A DNA stretch of 36,117 bases from Lachnospiraceae bacterium UBA4381 (GCA_002391105.1 DGRT01000094.1:1-36117), one strand, 5' to 3'. Positions 24,464 through 32,439 are shown, numbered from the stretch's first letter. Notes: generated by a model from the letters alone, not told the origin. A program made the numbers and translations.

Positions 24464-24733
24464 ATGGAGAAAAATGGTGTTAGTAAGGCAAAAAAAGTAA
24501 AGAGTATATCTCTAAAGGCTGCAAAGAAAGAGCGTAAGGCTGCGAAAAAAGCAGCAAAGAAGGCTGAGAAAAGAGAACGTAAGGATATAAAGAGCGCATA
24601 TACAAAGGCTCTTAAGAAGCAGGGCTCTGATAAGATGCTTGCTGTAATAGCTATCCTTCTGACTGTTGCACCTATTGTTGCTGAGTTCGTTATGGATAAA
24701 TTGGACGGGAAGTCGGCAACCAAAGCTGATTGA
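24464..24733 (+). CDS. Small Lys/Ala-rich protein with C-terminal membrane helix
   Basis: Family not recognised. Of the 89 residues, the first ~55 are extremely basic (KKERKAAKKAAKKAEKRERK, about residues 21-40) and should form a charged amphipathic helix. Residues ~58-80 form one hydrophobic helix (MLAVIAILLTVAPIVAEFVM). The predicted topology is a tail-anchored protein with a polycationic cytoplasmic part, which could bind nucleic acid or acidic lipid head groups. GGGAGGAAAC precedes the ATG and a promoter is visible. The codon pattern supports a real gene, but no neighbour hints at its function. Confidence 0.65.
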   Translation: MEKNGVSKAKKVKSISLKAAKKERKAAKKAAKKAEKRERKDIKSAYTKALKKQGSDKMLAVIAILLTVAPIVAEFVMDKLDGKSATKAD

Positions 24734-25090
24734 TGATTATTGCAGCTTTTATAAATGGTTATATCCTTTTGAAAGAAATGAATTGTATGTATAAGGTGAA
24801 ATGTACCTGTAAGGTGATTTGTAGCTATAGAACATAGAATGATGTGGGTGTCAAAAGTACCTTTTGACATATGGATTGTTCCATTGCTAAAGAAAATCTT
24901 GCGATTCGAGAAACGCTCTGAAACCTTTATTTTTCTATGGGAAATGCTGATTTTTCGTGTTTCAGTGTGTTATAAGGTCAACATGCTTTTCTGGCAAGCA
25001 GGAACGCATTTCAACTTTCGAAACTTATGCCATATAGAATAGCAACTATAGAATAATTTGAGGATTAATAGATTAACATAGGAAGAATAT
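24734..25090. repeat. Gene-free stretch with REP-like palindromes
   Basis: TGTCAAAAG (24849-24857) and CTTTTGACA (24861-24869) form a perfect 9-bp inverted repeat around TAC. CTGAAAC (24918-24924) and GTTTCAG (24959-24965) form a second, longer-spaced pair. I see no convincing gene. An open frame across 24839-25042 overlaps these palindromes and lacks a ribosome site. Confidence 0.45.
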
Positions 25091-25507
25091 ATGCTTAAAA
25101 ATATAGTAATGGTTGTCTTCATAGTCGTATTTCTGGTTGAACTGTATTTTTGTTCTGCCGGAAGTGCTCACAGGAAGGCAAGAAAACTGAAGGGCTGGAA
25201 TACAGTCAAAGGCAGAATCAAATCCATTGATAAGGTTCAGGATGCCATCACGCATAGAAGCTGTATGGAGCTCACTATAAAAACTGATAGCGGAAGTACA
25301 GTTTATGCAAAGCAAAGTCAGATGTTCTGTAATTATGAAAAAGGTGAAGAGGTTGAACTCATTGAGAAGGATGGCGTACACAGATTCATCGGTAATGACC
25401 GTGTAAATAAGCAGGGTATAAAGGAAACTCTGATTGGAACAGTGCCGTTTCTGGTTATGGTAATGCTGGCTGCACTCCTAAGCTATCTGGCTCATATATG
25501 GAGTTAA
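25091..25507 (+). CDS. Small membrane protein, DUF3592-like
   Basis: The 138 residues contain an N-terminal helix (~3-21), a soluble beta-rich middle with GWNTVKGRIKSIDK (near 35-50) and a second helix (~112-133). The W-x-x-V-x-G-x-I pattern between two helices resembles DUF3592-type proteins, whose function is unknown. GGAAGAAT is a weak ribosome site before the ATG. It stands alone, with long tandem repeats after it. Confidence 0.65.
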   Translation: MLKNIVMVVFIVVFLVELYFCSAGSAHRKARKLKGWNTVKGRIKSIDKVQDAITHRSCMELTIKTDSGSTVYAKQSQMFCNYEKGEEVELIEKDGVHRFIGNDRVNKQGIKETLIGTVPFLVMVMLAALLSYLAHIWS

Positions 25508-25550
25508 GAACGATATAGTCAGACATAAAGATGGTTATAATAGACAGTAT

Positions 25551-25667
25551 CAGACAAAGATATAAGAGTCAGCATCAGACAAAGACATAAGAGACAGTAT
25601 CAGACAAAGATATAAGAGTCTGCATCAGACAAAGACATAAGAGACAGTATCAAACAAAGTTATAATA
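25551..25667 (+). repeat. 25-bp tandem repeat with alternating (50-bp) unit types
   Basis: Units start at 25551, 25576, 25601 and 25626, with a partial fifth at 25651. All begin CAGACAAAG (the last CAAACAAAG). Odd units read ATATAAGAGTC and even units ACATAAGAGAC, so the array grew as a 50-bp dimer. A degenerate copy lies at 25520-25550. The length is not a multiple of three and the array lies outside genes. Confidence 0.85.
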
Positions 25668-25739
25668 AATTATCATATTAAGATTAAGGAAGAGATAGCT
25701 ACAAATAAAGATAAGAGATAGACATAAATAAAGATAGTT

Positions 25740-25769
25740 ATTGACATTTTCTGTCAATTATTGTAAATT
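25740..25769 (+). promoter_or_regulatory. Candidate feo promoter with overlapping inverted-repeat operator
   Basis: TTGACA (25741-25746), a 17-bp spacer and TAAATT (25764-25769) form a plausible promoter. ATTGACA (25740-25746) and TGTCAAT (25752-25758) are perfect inverted repeats 5 nt apart, covering the -35, as expected for a repressor site. It does not look like a classical Fur box. Confidence 0.5.
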
Positions 25770-25770
25770 A

Positions 25771-25806
25771 AGTGGGATTAGAAATTACTAACCCCGCTTT
25801 TTCTTT
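25771..25806 (+). terminator. Terminator-like hairpin upstream of feoA
   Basis: AGTGGGATTAG (25771-25781) pairs with CTAACCCCGCT (25788-25798), with one wobble and one mismatch, followed by TTTTTCTTTT. It would stop reading from the upstream repeats. A transcript starting at the promoter just before it would begin inside the first arm and escape. Confidence 0.6.
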
Positions 25807-25835
25807 TACAATGGTCATCGATTTCAAAGAAATTG

Positions 25836-25922
25836 GTGATCCTCAGCGGAGCGAAGGAAACATTCTGCGTATCAGAAATCCTCGCAAAGCAAGGGCGCTC
25901 AGATGCGAAGTATCTGAGGCAC
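25836..25922 (+). promoter_or_regulatory. Possible structured leader RNA of feoA with alternative pairings
   Basis: TTCTG/CAGAA (25863-25867 with 25873-25877) and CTCAGAT/ATCTGAG (25898-25904 with 25912-25918) form local hairpins. CTGAGGCAC (25914-25922) can instead pair with GTG-AT-CCTCAG (25836-25846) and enclose the region. The ribosome site AAAGGAG of feoA is ~13 nt downstream. I cannot match it to a known riboswitch class; a dispersed repeat is the alternative. Confidence 0.35.
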
Positions 25923-25947
25923 ATAATAATGATAAAAGGAGTTTTTT

Positions 25948-26163
25948 ATGAACTTAAATGATGCAGAACTCGGTAAGGAATACATTGTTTCGGATGTAAA
26001 AACTGATGGAGATGAAGAGATGGAGAGCTTTCTTTTTTCTCTTGGCTGCTATAGTGGTGAGGCTATAACTGTAGTAGATAAGCAGAAGAAGACTTTGGTG
26101 GTTTCTATTAAGGATGCAAGATACAGCATAGACCAGGAACTGGCTGCTGCCATACTGATCTAG
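25948..26163 (+). CDS. feoA: FeoA-domain ferrous iron transport accessory protein
   Basis: The 71-residue SH3-like FeoA protein begins MNLNDAELGKEYIV and contains FLFSLGCYSGEAITVV and SIKDARYSIDQELAAAILI, the usual core where a small beta-barrel ends in the hydrophobic IxL strand. It works at the cytoplasmic face with FeoB in Fe(II) uptake. AAAAGGAG precedes the ATG. feoB follows after 257 bp with a terminator between, so the two genes are not a simple tight operon. Confidence 0.92.
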   Translation: MNLNDAELGKEYIVSDVKTDGDEEMESFLFSLGCYSGEAITVVDKQKKTLVVSIKDARYSIDQELAAAILI

Positions 26164-26199
26164 TCCATCCGGCTATGAGTTCAAATCAATACCTACGGG

Positions 26200-26232
26200 A
26201 TATATAGGGGATAAGATTCCCTATATATTTTT
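26200..26232 (+). terminator. Terminator or attenuator between feoA and feoB
   Basis: ATATATAGGG (26200-26209) and CCCTATATAT (26219-26228) form a perfect 10-bp stem followed by a T run (26228-26232). It may uncouple feoA from feoB or allow partial readthrough. The rest of the gap to feoB shows no second strong promoter. Confidence 0.75.
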
Positions 26233-26420
26233 GAGGATAGGTTAAATGCCTATAACATAGCTTATTGTCAACAAATTATTATTAGCTTCATTTATAGTTG
26301 CTGCTGAATGTGATTTAAACTGTTCGGGATAGACCATATGAAACATCTGAGGTTAGAATCACTTGAACCATATGATTGTTCTCTGAAAAGTTAAATAGAT
26401 AATACGAAGGAGGGAAAACC

Positions 26421-28412
26421 ATGAGAATCGCACTTACGGGAAATCCTAATAGTGGTAAGACTACTATGTACAATGCCATTACGGGACGAAGCGAGAAGAT
26501 TGGTAACTGGGCTGGTGTTACTGTAGATAAAAAAGAAAGCCCAATCAAGAAGGTTTACAACGAGGGATCTAAGGAGCTTATCGCAGTTGACCTTCCCGGA
26601 GCATATTCTATGTCTCCATTTACTTCAGAGGAAAGCATAACCAGTGGTTATGTAAAGAATGAGCATCCGGATGCAATCATCAATATAGTTGATGCAACAA
26701 ATCTTTCCAGAAGCCTGTTCTTTACAACACAGCTTTTGGAGCTTGATATTCCGGTAGTTGTAGCACTCAACAAGACTGATCTTAATGACAAGAAGGGTAA
26801 CAAGATTGATGCTAAGAAGCTGTCAGAGAAGCTTGGATGTCCGGTTATCGAAACAGTATCAACAACTGATAAGGGAATCAAGGAGGCTGTTGCAGCAGCC
26901 GCAGCACTTGAAGGAAAGGGTCAGAAGGCTCCATATCTTCAGGGCGAGGTTGATATTCACAGCAAGGAAGCTGTTGAAGCGGCTGATAGGAAGAGATTTG
27001 ATTTTGTAAATGCTATCGTTAAGGACGTAGAAGTCAGAAAGACATTTACAAAGGATAAGAACTTTGGAGATAAGCTGGATAAGGTAATAACCAATCCTAT
27101 ACTTGGTATCATTATCTTTGCATTAATTATGTGGGTAGTATTCTATGTATCGCAGACAACAGTTGGTACATGGCTTGCGGATATACTTGTTGGCTGGATC
27201 GAAGCCTTCCAGGGCTGGGTAGGAGATAAGATGGCAGATGCAAATCCTCTGCTTTACGCTCTTCTGGTTGATGGTATCATCGGTGGTGTTGGTGCCGTTG
27301 TAGGTTTCCTTCCACTGGTTATGGTAATGTACTTCCTGATCGCACTTCTTGAGGATTGCGGTTACATGGCAAGAGCAACAGTAGTTCTTGATCCTATATT
27401 CAAGAGAGTTGGTCTTTCAGGTAAATCAGTTATCCCTATGATCATCGGAACAGGTTGCGGTATTCCTGCTATCATGGCTTGCCGTACTATCCGTAATAAG
27501 AGAGAGAGAAGAGCAACAGCCATGCTTGCAACATTTATGCCATGTGGTGCCAAGCTTCCTGTTATTGCACTTTTCGCCGGCGCATTTTTCCCGGAGTCCA
27601 AGTGGGTAAGCTGGGTTGCATATATGGTAGGTATTGCACTTGTTCTTCTTGGAGCACTTCTCATCAAGGCTATCACAGGTGCTAAGTTCAGAAAGAGCTT
27701 CTTCATTATAGAGCTTCCTGAGTACAAGGTTCCAAGCCTTAAGTTTGCATTCTTCTCAATGCTTCAGCGTGGTAAGGCATACATCATCAAGGCTGGTACA
27801 GTAATCCTTGTATGTAACACAGTAGTTCAGATCATGCAGACATTTAACTGGCATTTCCAGGTTGTCGAAGAGGGAATGGAGGACACATCAATTCTTGCAT
27901 CCATCGCCGGTCCATTCTCATATCTGCTTATCCCTATCGTTGGTGTAGCAGCATGGCAGCTTGCAGCAGCAGCAATCACAGGCTTTATCGCAAAGGAAAA
28001 TGTAGTTGGTACTATCGCAACAGTATATGCTATTACAAACCTTGTAGATCCTGATGAGCTGGAGCTTATCGGAGAGGGAAATGCAGTTGCAGTTGCTATG
28101 GGTATCACAAAGGTTGCAGCACTTGCTTATCTGATGTTCAACCTTTATACACCTCCTTGCTTCGCTGCTCTTGGTGCTATGAACTCCGAGATGCAGAGTG
28201 CTAAGTGGCTGTGGGGTGCTATCGGACTTCAGCTCGCAACTGGCTTCACAGTAGGCTTCCTGGTATATCAGGTAGGAACACTTATTACAACAGGAGCTCT
28301 TGGAGCTGGATTCGTTGGTGGACTTATTGCAGTAGCTTGCTTCGCAGCAATCATAGTATTCATTATCAGAAGAAATAATAAGGCTATGGAAGTTGAGTAT
28401 AAGCTGGCATAA
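26421..28412 (+). CDS. feoB: Ferrous iron transport GTPase/permease FeoB
   Basis: The 663-residue protein has an N-terminal G domain with GNPNSGKTT (G1, 7-15), DLPGAYSM (G3, near 58) and NKTD (G4, near 116). A GDI-like helical spacer (to ~215) follows, then the polytopic membrane domain with two gate regions, including LLEDCGYMARAT (near 310) and ATFMPCGAKLPVIALFAG (near 373). It imports Fe(II) across the membrane. There is no fused C-terminal FeoC domain; the protein ends with a single basic IIRRNN stretch. GAAGGAGGG precedes the ATG. The stop codon lies within a 31-bp tandem repeat. Confidence 0.97.
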   Translation: MRIALTGNPNSGKTTMYNAITGRSEKIGNWAGVTVDKKESPIKKVYNEGSKELIAVDLPGAYSMSPFTSEESITSGYVKNEHPDAIINIVDATNLSRSLFFTTQLLELDIPVVVALNKTDLNDKKGNKIDAKKLSEKLGCPVIETVSTTDKGIKEAVAAAAALEGKGQKAPYLQGEVDIHSKEAVEAADRKRFDFVNAIVKDVEVRKTFTKDKNFGDKLDKVITNPILGIIIFALIMWVVFYVSQTTVGTWLADILVGWIEAFQGWVGDKMADANPLLYALLVDGIIGGVGAVVGFLPLVMVMYFLIALLEDCGYMARATVVLDPIFKRVGLSGKSVIPMIIGTGCGIPAIMACRTIRNKRERRATAMLATFMPCGAKLPVIALFAGAFFPESKWVSWVAYMVGIALVLLGALLIKAITGAKFRKSFFIIELPEYKVPSLKFAFFSMLQRGKAYIIKAGTVILVCNTVVQIMQTFNWHFQVVEEGMEDTSILASIAGPFSYLLIPIVGVAAWQLAAAAITGFIAKENVVGTIATVYAITNLVDPDELELIGEGNAVAVAMGITKVAALAYLMFNLYTPPCFAALGAMNSEMQSAKWLWGAIGLQLATGFTVGFLVYQVGTLITTGALGAGFVGGLIAVACFAAIIVFIIRRNNKAMEVEYKLA

Positions 28413-28491
28413 TATGATATAAACCTGACATAAGCTAGCATAACATGATATAAACTTGGTATAAGCTGGCATAACATGACATAATCTGCAT
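28399..28491 (+). repeat. 31-bp tandem triplicate beginning inside the feoB 3' end
   Basis: Units at 28399-28429, 28430-28460 and 28461-28491 each start ATAAGCTGGC (unit 2 ATAAGCTAGC) and continue ATAAxATGAxATAA. The first unit includes the last feoB codons (Lys-Leu-Ala) and the stop. An inverted repeat, CGCTGAAC (28494-28501) with GTTCAGCG (28523-28530), follows directly. Confidence 0.85.
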
Positions 28492-28553
28492 CCCGCTGAA
28501 CAGGAATTTTCTAAGAAAACAAGTTCAGCGATTGCAGAACCCGAATAATAAAT

Positions 28554-28597
28554 AAAAAAGCTCCTCACCGCTGTATATCAGAGGTGAGGAGTTTTTT
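28554..28597. terminator. Bidirectional terminator between feoB and the convergent Feo-associated gene
   Basis: CTCCTCACC (28561-28569) pairs with GGTGAGGAG (28583-28591). It is preceded by six A (28554-28559) and followed by six T (28592-28597), so it can act on both strands. Confidence 0.9.
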
Positions 28598-28655
28598 AAA
28601 TACATAGTTAGCAGTGATAGAAACAGGAAGTTATCCTGATTCAAAGCTTCTTAAA

Positions 28656-28877
28656 TCATATCCTGTGCTTTTTGATAATCTCATCTATTTGAAGGCTCTT
28701 TTCGTTGTAGAGCGGATCTTCAGACAGATGCTTTTTTAGTTCCCTGCTGCTGCAGTGACCGGAGCAGCTTCCGTGATCGGGACAGGCTCCACAGGTACCA
28801 TTTCGATACAGATATCTGATAGCAAAGAACAGCAGAACAGCCAGAATTACAAGTATAATAATTGATGATAGATTCAT
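28656..28877 (-). CDS. FeoB-associated Cys-rich membrane protein
   Basis: The 73-residue protein has one N-terminal helix (~4-22, IIILVILAVLLFFAIRYLY) followed by the short Cys cluster CGACPDHGSCSGHC and a charged tail. This is the layout of the FeoB_associated family found beside feoB in Firmicutes, which probably handles or binds iron at the membrane; its exact role is unknown. A GTG at 28904 is in frame, but the ATG at 28877 is preferred because GGAGGA (28887-28892) lies 9 nt upstream. It is unusual in being convergent with feoB, not downstream in the same direction. Confidence 0.88.
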   Translation of the reverse strand: MNLSSIIILVILAVLLFFAIRYLYRNGTCGACPDHGSCSGHCSSRELKKHLSEDPLYNEKSLQIDEIIKKHRI

Positions 28878-29044
28878 ATAGTTACTTCCTCCGGTGCTTA
28901 CCACATATAACTATAGTGGCAGCTAAGATATTATGTTAGTCAACGAGTTAAATATGTATAACTTATAATAAGTGCATCTATCAATTATGTCAAGCAATTA
29001 TGTGACCGATTATTACTATCCATGGTTTATTTCCTCCGTAAGGA

Positions 29045-29061
29045 GACGGTAGGACACCGTC
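29045..29061. terminator. Stem-loop beyond the 3' end of the HD-GYP gene
   Basis: GACGGT (29045-29050) and ACCGTC (29056-29061) form a perfect stem 6 nt after the minus-strand stop. On the minus strand no T run follows, so intrinsic termination is doubtful. Confidence 0.35.
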
Positions 29062-29067
29062 AGGCTT

Positions 29068-29187
29068 TTATGAGCCCTCATTTTTCTTCCCGCCAGTCTT
29101 CTCTGTGCCCTCAGTTTTCTTCCCATCAGTCTTTTCAGTGCCCTCATTTTCCTTCCCGCCAGTCTTCTCTGTGCCTTCATTTTCCTT
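29068..29187 (-). repeat. 33-bp in-frame repeat at the C-terminus of the HD-GYP protein
   Basis: Three units of 11 residues (K-x-x-EGTEKT-x-G, 29089-29187) and a partial fourth up to the stop give a Lys/Glu/Gly/Thr tail after the HD-GYP domain. It is a length-variable hydrophilic extension that typical HD-GYP proteins lack. Confidence 0.8.
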
Positions 29188-32100
29188 TCTGTCAGTCTTT
29201 ACTGCGTCCTCATTTTTCTTCTCATCAAACTTTTTATGGATATTGTTTATATCCTCGGTTGATCCGCCGCCCACATCATCCGGTGCGCGGAAATTTCCTT
29301 TTTCCACGAGTCTCAGGAACGCATCTACAACATCCGGGAAGAGCTGTGTGCCTGATACCTCTTTGATGATGGAAACAGCCTTATCGAAGTTCATACGCTT
29401 TCTGTAAGGCCTGTCAGAGTACATGGCGTCAAATGTATCTGCAACAGCTATTATCTGTGCAACTCTTGGTATCTCGTCTCCCTTGAGTCCTCTGGGGTAG
29501 CCCTTACCATCCGGTCTTTCGTGGTGTGCACCGGCTCCTATGGCAAGCTCAGGCATGATGCTTATATCCTTTAGAACCTTGTAGCCCTGGGCTGAATGAG
29601 ACTTTATTATATTGAATTCCTGATCCGTAAGCTTTCCCTGCTTGTTAAGAACTTCTGGAGGAATACCGATCTTACCTATGTCATGGAGGAGTGCGATGTT
29701 GTAGAACTTATCAACCTCTTCCTCATCATAACCCAGCTCTTCAGCCAGCATTTTAGTATATTCTGCAACTCTGGTAGAATGACCATTAGTATATGTATCC
29801 TTCATATCTATGGTCTTGGCGAAGGCTTCTATCATCTCACGGATGAATATCTTGTTTTCCTTATTCTTTCTTTCCAGCTCTTCATTTTTCTTTTTAAAGT
29901 AGAGCGCAACTATGCCGCCTGCAAACAGAAGAGCGATAAGTGCCAGAAGGAACTTGCCCCATGCATATTCATGGAACCTTCGTTTCTTGTCAATCACCAC
30001 CGATATAGCTCTTTCCTCTTCGGAAATATTACTTTTCAGCACCATATTAAAAGTATATTTGCCACCGGGGAGGTTGGTATAGCTGACAGGCTCCAGGTCA
30101 TTTCTCTCAACTACAACCTTATCATCATCGAAACCGTCCAGCGAGTAGCTGATCTTTGGATTCTTCAGTGAGTAGGTGAATACAAATGGATAGATGGTCA
30201 TACGCTTGACACCTGCAGGTATGTGAAATGTTCCATTACTGTCAGGATATACTATCTTGCCATCTATCTCTATGTATTCAACCGACATCTTGATATTGCT
30301 GATCTTTTCGCTGAACTTATTAATATTCAGGCTGAATACACCGGTTGAGCCGCTGACGTAGAGAGTACCATCGTCATTCAGATAGCTGTAGGAATTAGCA
30401 GTGGCAACACAGGGCATACCGGAGTCGGCATTGTAAAATGCGTATTCGATGTCTTTATTGGCAAGCAGTTGTTCGGTTGGTGTAAGGTATATACCATTAC
30501 TGCTAAGAACCCACATATTACCATTTTCATCTTCATACATATCAAAGTTGTTGGTGTATGGAAAGCCTTCAATGGTGGTTATCTTTCCGTCCTTCATATA
30601 TGCAAGGGAATTACTGGTTATTACCCAATATAGCCCCCTGCTTCTGTCCGGAATCAGACGGAGTATTACTTCGGATTTAAGTCCGTCGCTTATTCCTATC
30701 TTAGAAACAGAATCAGAATCTATCACATAGATACCATCTCCGTCAGAACCCAGCAGCATCTGTCCGTTATCACCTTCACAGGCGGTAAGGATTGCAGTGT
30801 TTGCCAGTCCCTCGTCAGCACCGTAGAAGTCGATGATTTTATCACCTTCAATAAGTGCGAGACCACCGGTATGCGCAACCATGATGATGCCATCTGAACG
30901 CTCATAGACTATTCTGATCTTGTTGGAAGCAAGACCATCCTCTTCAGTGAATAAGGTTACATTTCCGTTATCGTATTTTACAAGCCCCAGATCGCTGAAG
31001 GTGCTGAACCAAAGTATGTTATTGGAGTCCTTATATATAGATCTTATTCGTATATTATCCATAAGATCTTCCAGGGTTTCGATGCTGCCGACCAGCTTGC
31101 GTGTACTCTGATTAGTACAGCTTTTTATAGGGAGATGATCCAGGATGTCCGAATCATGCTGCATGTAGGTCTGTATAAGTCCGGTATCTGTACCCAGAAG
31201 AAGGGTATCGTTATAGATACAGGTTGAGTTTACGATCATGGTGTCGAGAGAGTTGCGGTACTGGATATCCACGAACTCATTTGGAACTATCTTCATCAGT
31301 CCCTGTCTCGTTGAGGTAAACCATATGTTACCTTCGTAGTCGGCCATCATGTGACCGATGGATTTGTCCATAGGAATATTCTTTATAGTGGTAAAATGGT
31401 TGCTGGTAAGCATTCCTATACCATTATCAGAGCATATCCAGGTGATACCATCGATATGTTCTATGGAGTTGATATTGTAAAATGGACTGACATCGATGGT
31501 TGAAAGTGTAGTAAGCTTATCATTTATATTTCCATAAAATATATGAGAGGTTTCTGTTCCGAGATATACATATCCCGGATTCATAGGATCCGGAAGAACA
31601 GTTCTGATATTTCCTGTACCTATCTTGTCACCGCTATAGTAATCCAGCACCTTGTCATTTGCAAAGGTGAAAAAATCACCATCATTTGTGACGCCATATA
31701 CCATACCTTTATCATCAGCTCTTAGCTCATAGATGTATTCTTCGTTAAGAAGTGACGAGTTAACAGCACGAAGATTCATATCATTATCAATGATTCCCAT
31801 TCCGTGTGTTGTACCAACGATAATATTTCCATCACCATCCTCGGTCAGAGCTCTGATGGAGGATGACTTCAGGATGTCCGTCTGGTTGAAGAAGGTAAAG
31901 GTTCCGTGATCATATACACCTACACCTGCATCGTTGGTTCCAATCCATAGACGGTCCTTGCTATCTACATACAGACTGACTACGCTGGTTATACCTTCCT
32001 TGGGATCGATTCTGTCAAAGTTTACGCCGTCATATCTGACCAGACCGCTGTAGCCGCCAATCCAGATGAAGCCCTCGGATGTTTCGGCTATGGCATTGGA

Positions 32101-32286
32101 CTCAGAGGTTGGAAGACCGTTGGTACTGTCGTAAAGGACTGCGGAATAACCGTCACCTCTTCCGGTAGGATCGACCTGAATCTCATCGTAATCTCCGCCT
32201 GATGAGGACTCTGCAAATGTTGAAAAACTAGTGGAGAGTGTGAAGCATAGTATAGAAATGAGAAAGAATAGTAAGAATCGTTTCAT
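29068..32286 (-). CDS. Sensor with extracytoplasmic propeller, Y_Y_Y domain and cytoplasmic HD-GYP domain
   Basis: Of ~1072 residues, the first ~27 form a signal peptide. Residues ~45-690 are two-component-regulator-type propeller repeats (FIWIGGYSGLVRYD, RLWIGTNDAGVGVYD, LWFSTFSDLGLVKYD). A Y_Y_Y fold follows (ISYSLDGFDDD, VSYTNLPGGKYTF), then a membrane helix (~775-797), a short coiled coil and an HD-GYP domain with LLHDIGK (~865) and HHERPDGKGYP (~918). HD-GYP domains hydrolyse cyclic dinucleotides such as c-di-GMP, and all metal residues I can check are present. Propeller/Y_Y_Y regions sense sugars in hybrid kinases, so a carbohydrate-responsive phosphodiesterase is plausible. An in-frame ATG lies at 32319, but 32286 is chosen for GGAG 8 nt upstream and the MKRFLLFF signal. 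The C-terminal tail is an odd 11-residue repeat. Confidence 0.92.
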   Translation of the reverse strand: MKRFLLFFLISILCFTLSTSFSTFAESSSGGDYDEIQVDPTGRGDGYSAVLYDSTNGLPTSESNAIAETSEGFIWIGGYSGLVRYDGVNFDRIDPKEGITSVVSLYVDSKDRLWIGTNDAGVGVYDHGTFTFFNQTDILKSSSIRALTEDGDGNIIVGTTHGMGIIDNDMNLRAVNSSLLNEEYIYELRADDKGMVYGVTNDGDFFTFANDKVLDYYSGDKIGTGNIRTVLPDPMNPGYVYLGTETSHIFYGNINDKLTTLSTIDVSPFYNINSIEHIDGITWICSDNGIGMLTSNHFTTIKNIPMDKSIGHMMADYEGNIWFTSTRQGLMKIVPNEFVDIQYRNSLDTMIVNSTCIYNDTLLLGTDTGLIQTYMQHDSDILDHLPIKSCTNQSTRKLVGSIETLEDLMDNIRIRSIYKDSNNILWFSTFSDLGLVKYDNGNVTLFTEEDGLASNKIRIVYERSDGIIMVAHTGGLALIEGDKIIDFYGADEGLANTAILTACEGDNGQMLLGSDGDGIYVIDSDSVSKIGISDGLKSEVILRLIPDRSRGLYWVITSNSLAYMKDGKITTIEGFPYTNNFDMYEDENGNMWVLSSNGIYLTPTEQLLANKDIEYAFYNADSGMPCVATANSYSYLNDDGTLYVSGSTGVFSLNINKFSEKISNIKMSVEYIEIDGKIVYPDSNGTFHIPAGVKRMTIYPFVFTYSLKNPKISYSLDGFDDDKVVVERNDLEPVSYTNLPGGKYTFNMVLKSNISEEERAISVVIDKKRRFHEYAWGKFLLALIALLFAGGIVALYFKKKNEELERKNKENKIFIREMIEAFAKTIDMKDTYTNGHSTRVAEYTKMLAEELGYDEEEVDKFYNIALLHDIGKIGIPPEVLNKQGKLTDQEFNIIKSHSAQGYKVLKDISIMPELAIGAGAHHERPDGKGYPRGLKGDEIPRVAQIIAVADTFDAMYSDRPYRKRMNFDKAVSIIKEVSGTQLFPDVVDAFLRLVEKGNFRAPDDVGGGSTEDINNIHKKFDEKKNEDAVKTDRKENEGTEKTGGKENEGTEKTDGKKTEGTEKTGGKKNEGS

Positions 32287-32411
32287 AACCTGTACTCCAT
32301 TATTGAAAATAAAAACCATGAACTCTGATGCCGGAAAAATCTCAGGCTGTGGATTATCATAAATATAAACTGAAAGAATAACTTCTTAATATGAAAATAA
32401 TAATAGACACA

Positions 32412-32439
32412 TTGCAAGTTACATTTTATCATATATAAG
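32412..32439 (+). promoter_or_regulatory. Candidate promoter of the 7TM sensor / kinase / regulator operon
   Basis: TTGCAA (32412-32417) and TATAAG (32434-32439) are 16 bp apart, 55 nt before the start codon. Confidence 0.45.

Noticed and set aside
24839..25042. 67-codon open frame, plus strand
   Set aside because: It has no ribosome site, an amino-acid pattern unlike its neighbours, and it runs across two inverted repeats, so it looks like repeat sequence read by chance.
25551..25667. CRISPR-like regular repeats
   Set aside because: Units are directly adjacent with no unique spacers, and no cas genes are present. The 27-nt arrays at 16221 and 23805 likewise lack spacers.
29022..29407. Plus-strand Ser/Phe/Pro-rich open frames of 100-114 codons
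   Set aside because: They are the opposite strand of the Lys/Glu/Gly/Thr repeat tail and the end of the HD-GYP gene.
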